Assembly (NCBI GenBank): GCA_003162555.1
Contig: PMNQ01000028.1
Span: forward strand, 3,239 to 10,648
Length of the DNA: 7,410 nucleotides
Origin: Gammaproteobacteria bacterium
GTDB taxonomy: Bacteria > Pseudomonadota > Gammaproteobacteria > Steroidobacterales > Steroidobacteraceae
Reading direction: 5' to 3'
Shown here: in pieces, positions 6,274 to 7,410 of the stretch
How the letters are laid out: every line of letters starts with the position of its first letter
How positions within the stretch are numbered: the stretch's first letter is position 1
Program-made: the position numbers and the translations under genes
The notes under the pieces: generated by a model
Databases searched by the model: none
Told to the model about the DNA's origin: nothing
What the model saw: the letters and a program-made list of their open reading frames with translations, nothing else

Positions 6274-7410
6274 TCAAACCAATTGCTGCCGCACCCATTG
6301 CTGGAAACGGAACACATCATAATCTTCCGGCAGCAGGTAGCCCTGCTGGTGCGGTGCCGAGTGCAGCCCGCGCTGCGTCAGCTCGCAGGCGGCGCCGTCC
6401 TCGCTCATCACCTGCGCCGAGAAATCGCAGGCGTTTGCGATGTTGGCGGAAGAGCCTGCCAAGGTCTCTTTGGGAAACAGCCATTCGATCTCGAGCTGCA
6501 TCGATTCCGGGCCCGTGGGCAGGATGCGCGTTGAGCGCACGTGATCAACGTGCAGCACCAGGTAATGCGACGGCAGGCTGGTCATGTAGTGGTAACCGAG
6601 GCGCTGCTCCTCGGCTGTCAGTTGCGGAAAAGTCGGCCCGACTGCCTTGCCGTCCAGCGACCAGGTCTGCGCGCCCGCCTTGAGGCCGCCCGCGAACAGC
6701 GGTTCGACTTTACCTTCGTGCGCGCGCCACTGCGGGTCGTCGCGCGGCTCCATGATGCCGCGCTTGTAAATGGGCACCAGGCTGCTGAGCGACGGATGCA
6801 CGCCCGGGCAATGCAGGCACTCGTTGTAGTTTTCCCAGAATATTTTCCAGTTGCAGGCCAGGCGCTTGGTCAGCGTGCGCCCGACGACCAGCTCCTCGAG
6901 CGGCCAGTGCCCGAACAGTTCGCGGTTCTCGTTGAAGTGCCCCTCAGCGGCCTGCGCCGGATCGCCCAGGTGCACGTAGACGAAGCCGCGCCACACCCGT
7001 AAGCCGACGCTGTACAGCGAGAGCTCGCGCGTGTCGAGGTAGCCTTCCGGACGGAGCGAGGGGATTTTCGCCAGCGTGCCATCGAGCCGGTAGCTCCAGG
7101 CGTGGTATGGACAGGTGATGTGCCCGGTGGGCAAGCGCCCCTCGGCGGTCGGACACAAGGTGGATCCGCGGTGGCGGCAGGTGTTGAAGAAAGCGCGCAG
7201 TTGATCGTCGCGATCGCGCACCACGAGTATCGGTTGATCGCCGACCGTAAAAGTGCGGAACGACGGCGCGGCCGGGAGCGAGTCGGCACGGCACAGAAAA
7301 ATCCAGTTGCGCCGCCAGATTGCGGCGAGCTCGCGCTGGTAATGCGCGGGGTCGATGTACCAGGAACTCTCGAGCGTGCGCTCAGGGCTCTTCAGCCCGT
7401 TGAAGCCGCC
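6274..7410 (-). CDS. Rieske-type [2Fe-2S] oxygenase alpha subunit (5' end outside the window)
   Basis: Terminal oxygenase subunit of a Rieske non-heme iron system: it takes electrons from a separate reductase and oxygenates or N-demethylates a substrate in the cytoplasm. The reading frame stays open to the window edge. The part before the internal GTG at 7224 is clearly coding (TLESSWYIDPAHYQREL, IWRRNWIFLCRADSL, FRTFTVGDQPILVVRD), so 7224 is not the start and only a few N-terminal residues are missing. There are 378 visible residues. Numbered from the edge, the Rieske cluster ligands are C78, H80, C100 and H103 (CRHRGS...CPYHAWSY). The catalytic iron ligands are H200 and H205 in ENYNECLHCPGVH, and probably D338 in SEDGAACELTQRG. 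E197 takes the place of the bridging Asp of classic ring-hydroxylating dioxygenases, as in carnitine, choline and glycine-betaine oxygenases. That suggests, without proving, a quaternary-ammonium or N-methyl substrate. An aromatic substrate remains possible. No reductase gene is in the window. Confidence 0.92.
   Translation of the reverse strand, partial: GGFNGLKSPERTLESSWYIDPAHYQRELAAIWRRNWIFLCRADSLPAAPSFRTFTVGDQPILVVRDRDDQLRAFFNTCRHRGSTLCPTAEGRLPTGHITCPYHAWSYRLDGTLAKIPSLRPEGYLDTRELSLYSVGLRVWRGFVYVHLGDPAQAAEGHFNENRELFGHWPLEELVVGRTLTKRLACNWKIFWENYNECLHCPGVHPSLSSLVPIYKRGIMEPRDDPQWRAHEGKVEPLFAGGLKAGAQTWSLDGKAVGPTFPQLTAEEQRLGYHYMTSLPSHYLVLHVDHVRSTRILPTGPESMQLEIEWLFPKETLAGSSANIANACDFSAQVMSEDGAACELTQRGLHSAPHQQGYLLPEDYDVFRFQQWVRQQLV

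Noticed and set aside
5881..6534. Plus-strand open frame of 217 codons spanning the receptor-oxygenase gap
   Set aside because: It runs antisense to two confident genes and its product shows no domain or plausible start context.
7222..7224. GTG at 7224 as the start of the Rieske oxygenase
   Set aside because: The frame upstream to the window edge encodes typical Rieske N-terminal sequence, so the start is outside the window.

Overview
The window looks like chromosomal DNA from a GC-rich (roughly 60-65 % by eye) Gram-negative bacterium. Two secretion signal peptides, and an outer-membrane receptor with a proteobacterial-style TonB box (EEIVVHA) and a C-terminal Phe, show an outer membrane. 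The shortened Oar-like N-terminal domain of that receptor (APPN...DVTAKNVATG) resembles receptors common in Xanthomonadales, Steroidobacterales, Nevskiales and Caulobacterales. I would guess a gammaproteobacterium of that kind, but this is family resemblance and not a phylogenetic result.

The layout is compact: four genes fill almost all of the window as two convergent pairs. On the plus strand, a PhyH-type Fe(II)/2-oxoglutarate dioxygenase gene (2-847) runs directly into a gene for a secreted glucoamylase-like protein (847-3129). Their stop and start codons overlap in TGATG. The second protein has a signal peptide, a jelly-roll-like domain, an FN3-like domain and a C-terminal PF10091/GH144-type catalytic domain; that family includes beta-1,2-glucanases. 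A 33-bp gap with no convincing terminator follows. On the minus strand, a Rieske-type oxygenase alpha subunit gene (7410-6274, its 5' end outside the window) is followed after 48 bp by a 1020-aa TonB-dependent receptor gene (6225-3163). The 48-bp gap holds a small AT-rich heptamer repeat and the receptor's ribosome binding site.

Each pair therefore has a cytoplasmic iron-dependent oxygenase upstream of an exported envelope protein. The receptor and glucanase suggest an outer-membrane uptake system for a glucan or related glycoside. The two oxygenases suggest that the imported molecule, or a substituent on it, is hydroxylated or demethylated inside the cell. The Rieske protein has Glu at the electron-bridging position, as in carnitine, glycine-betaine and choline monooxygenases, so a quaternary-ammonium substrate is one candidate. 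The joint function is inference. No transporter, regulator, reductase partner, mobile element, RNA gene or CRISPR array is visible.
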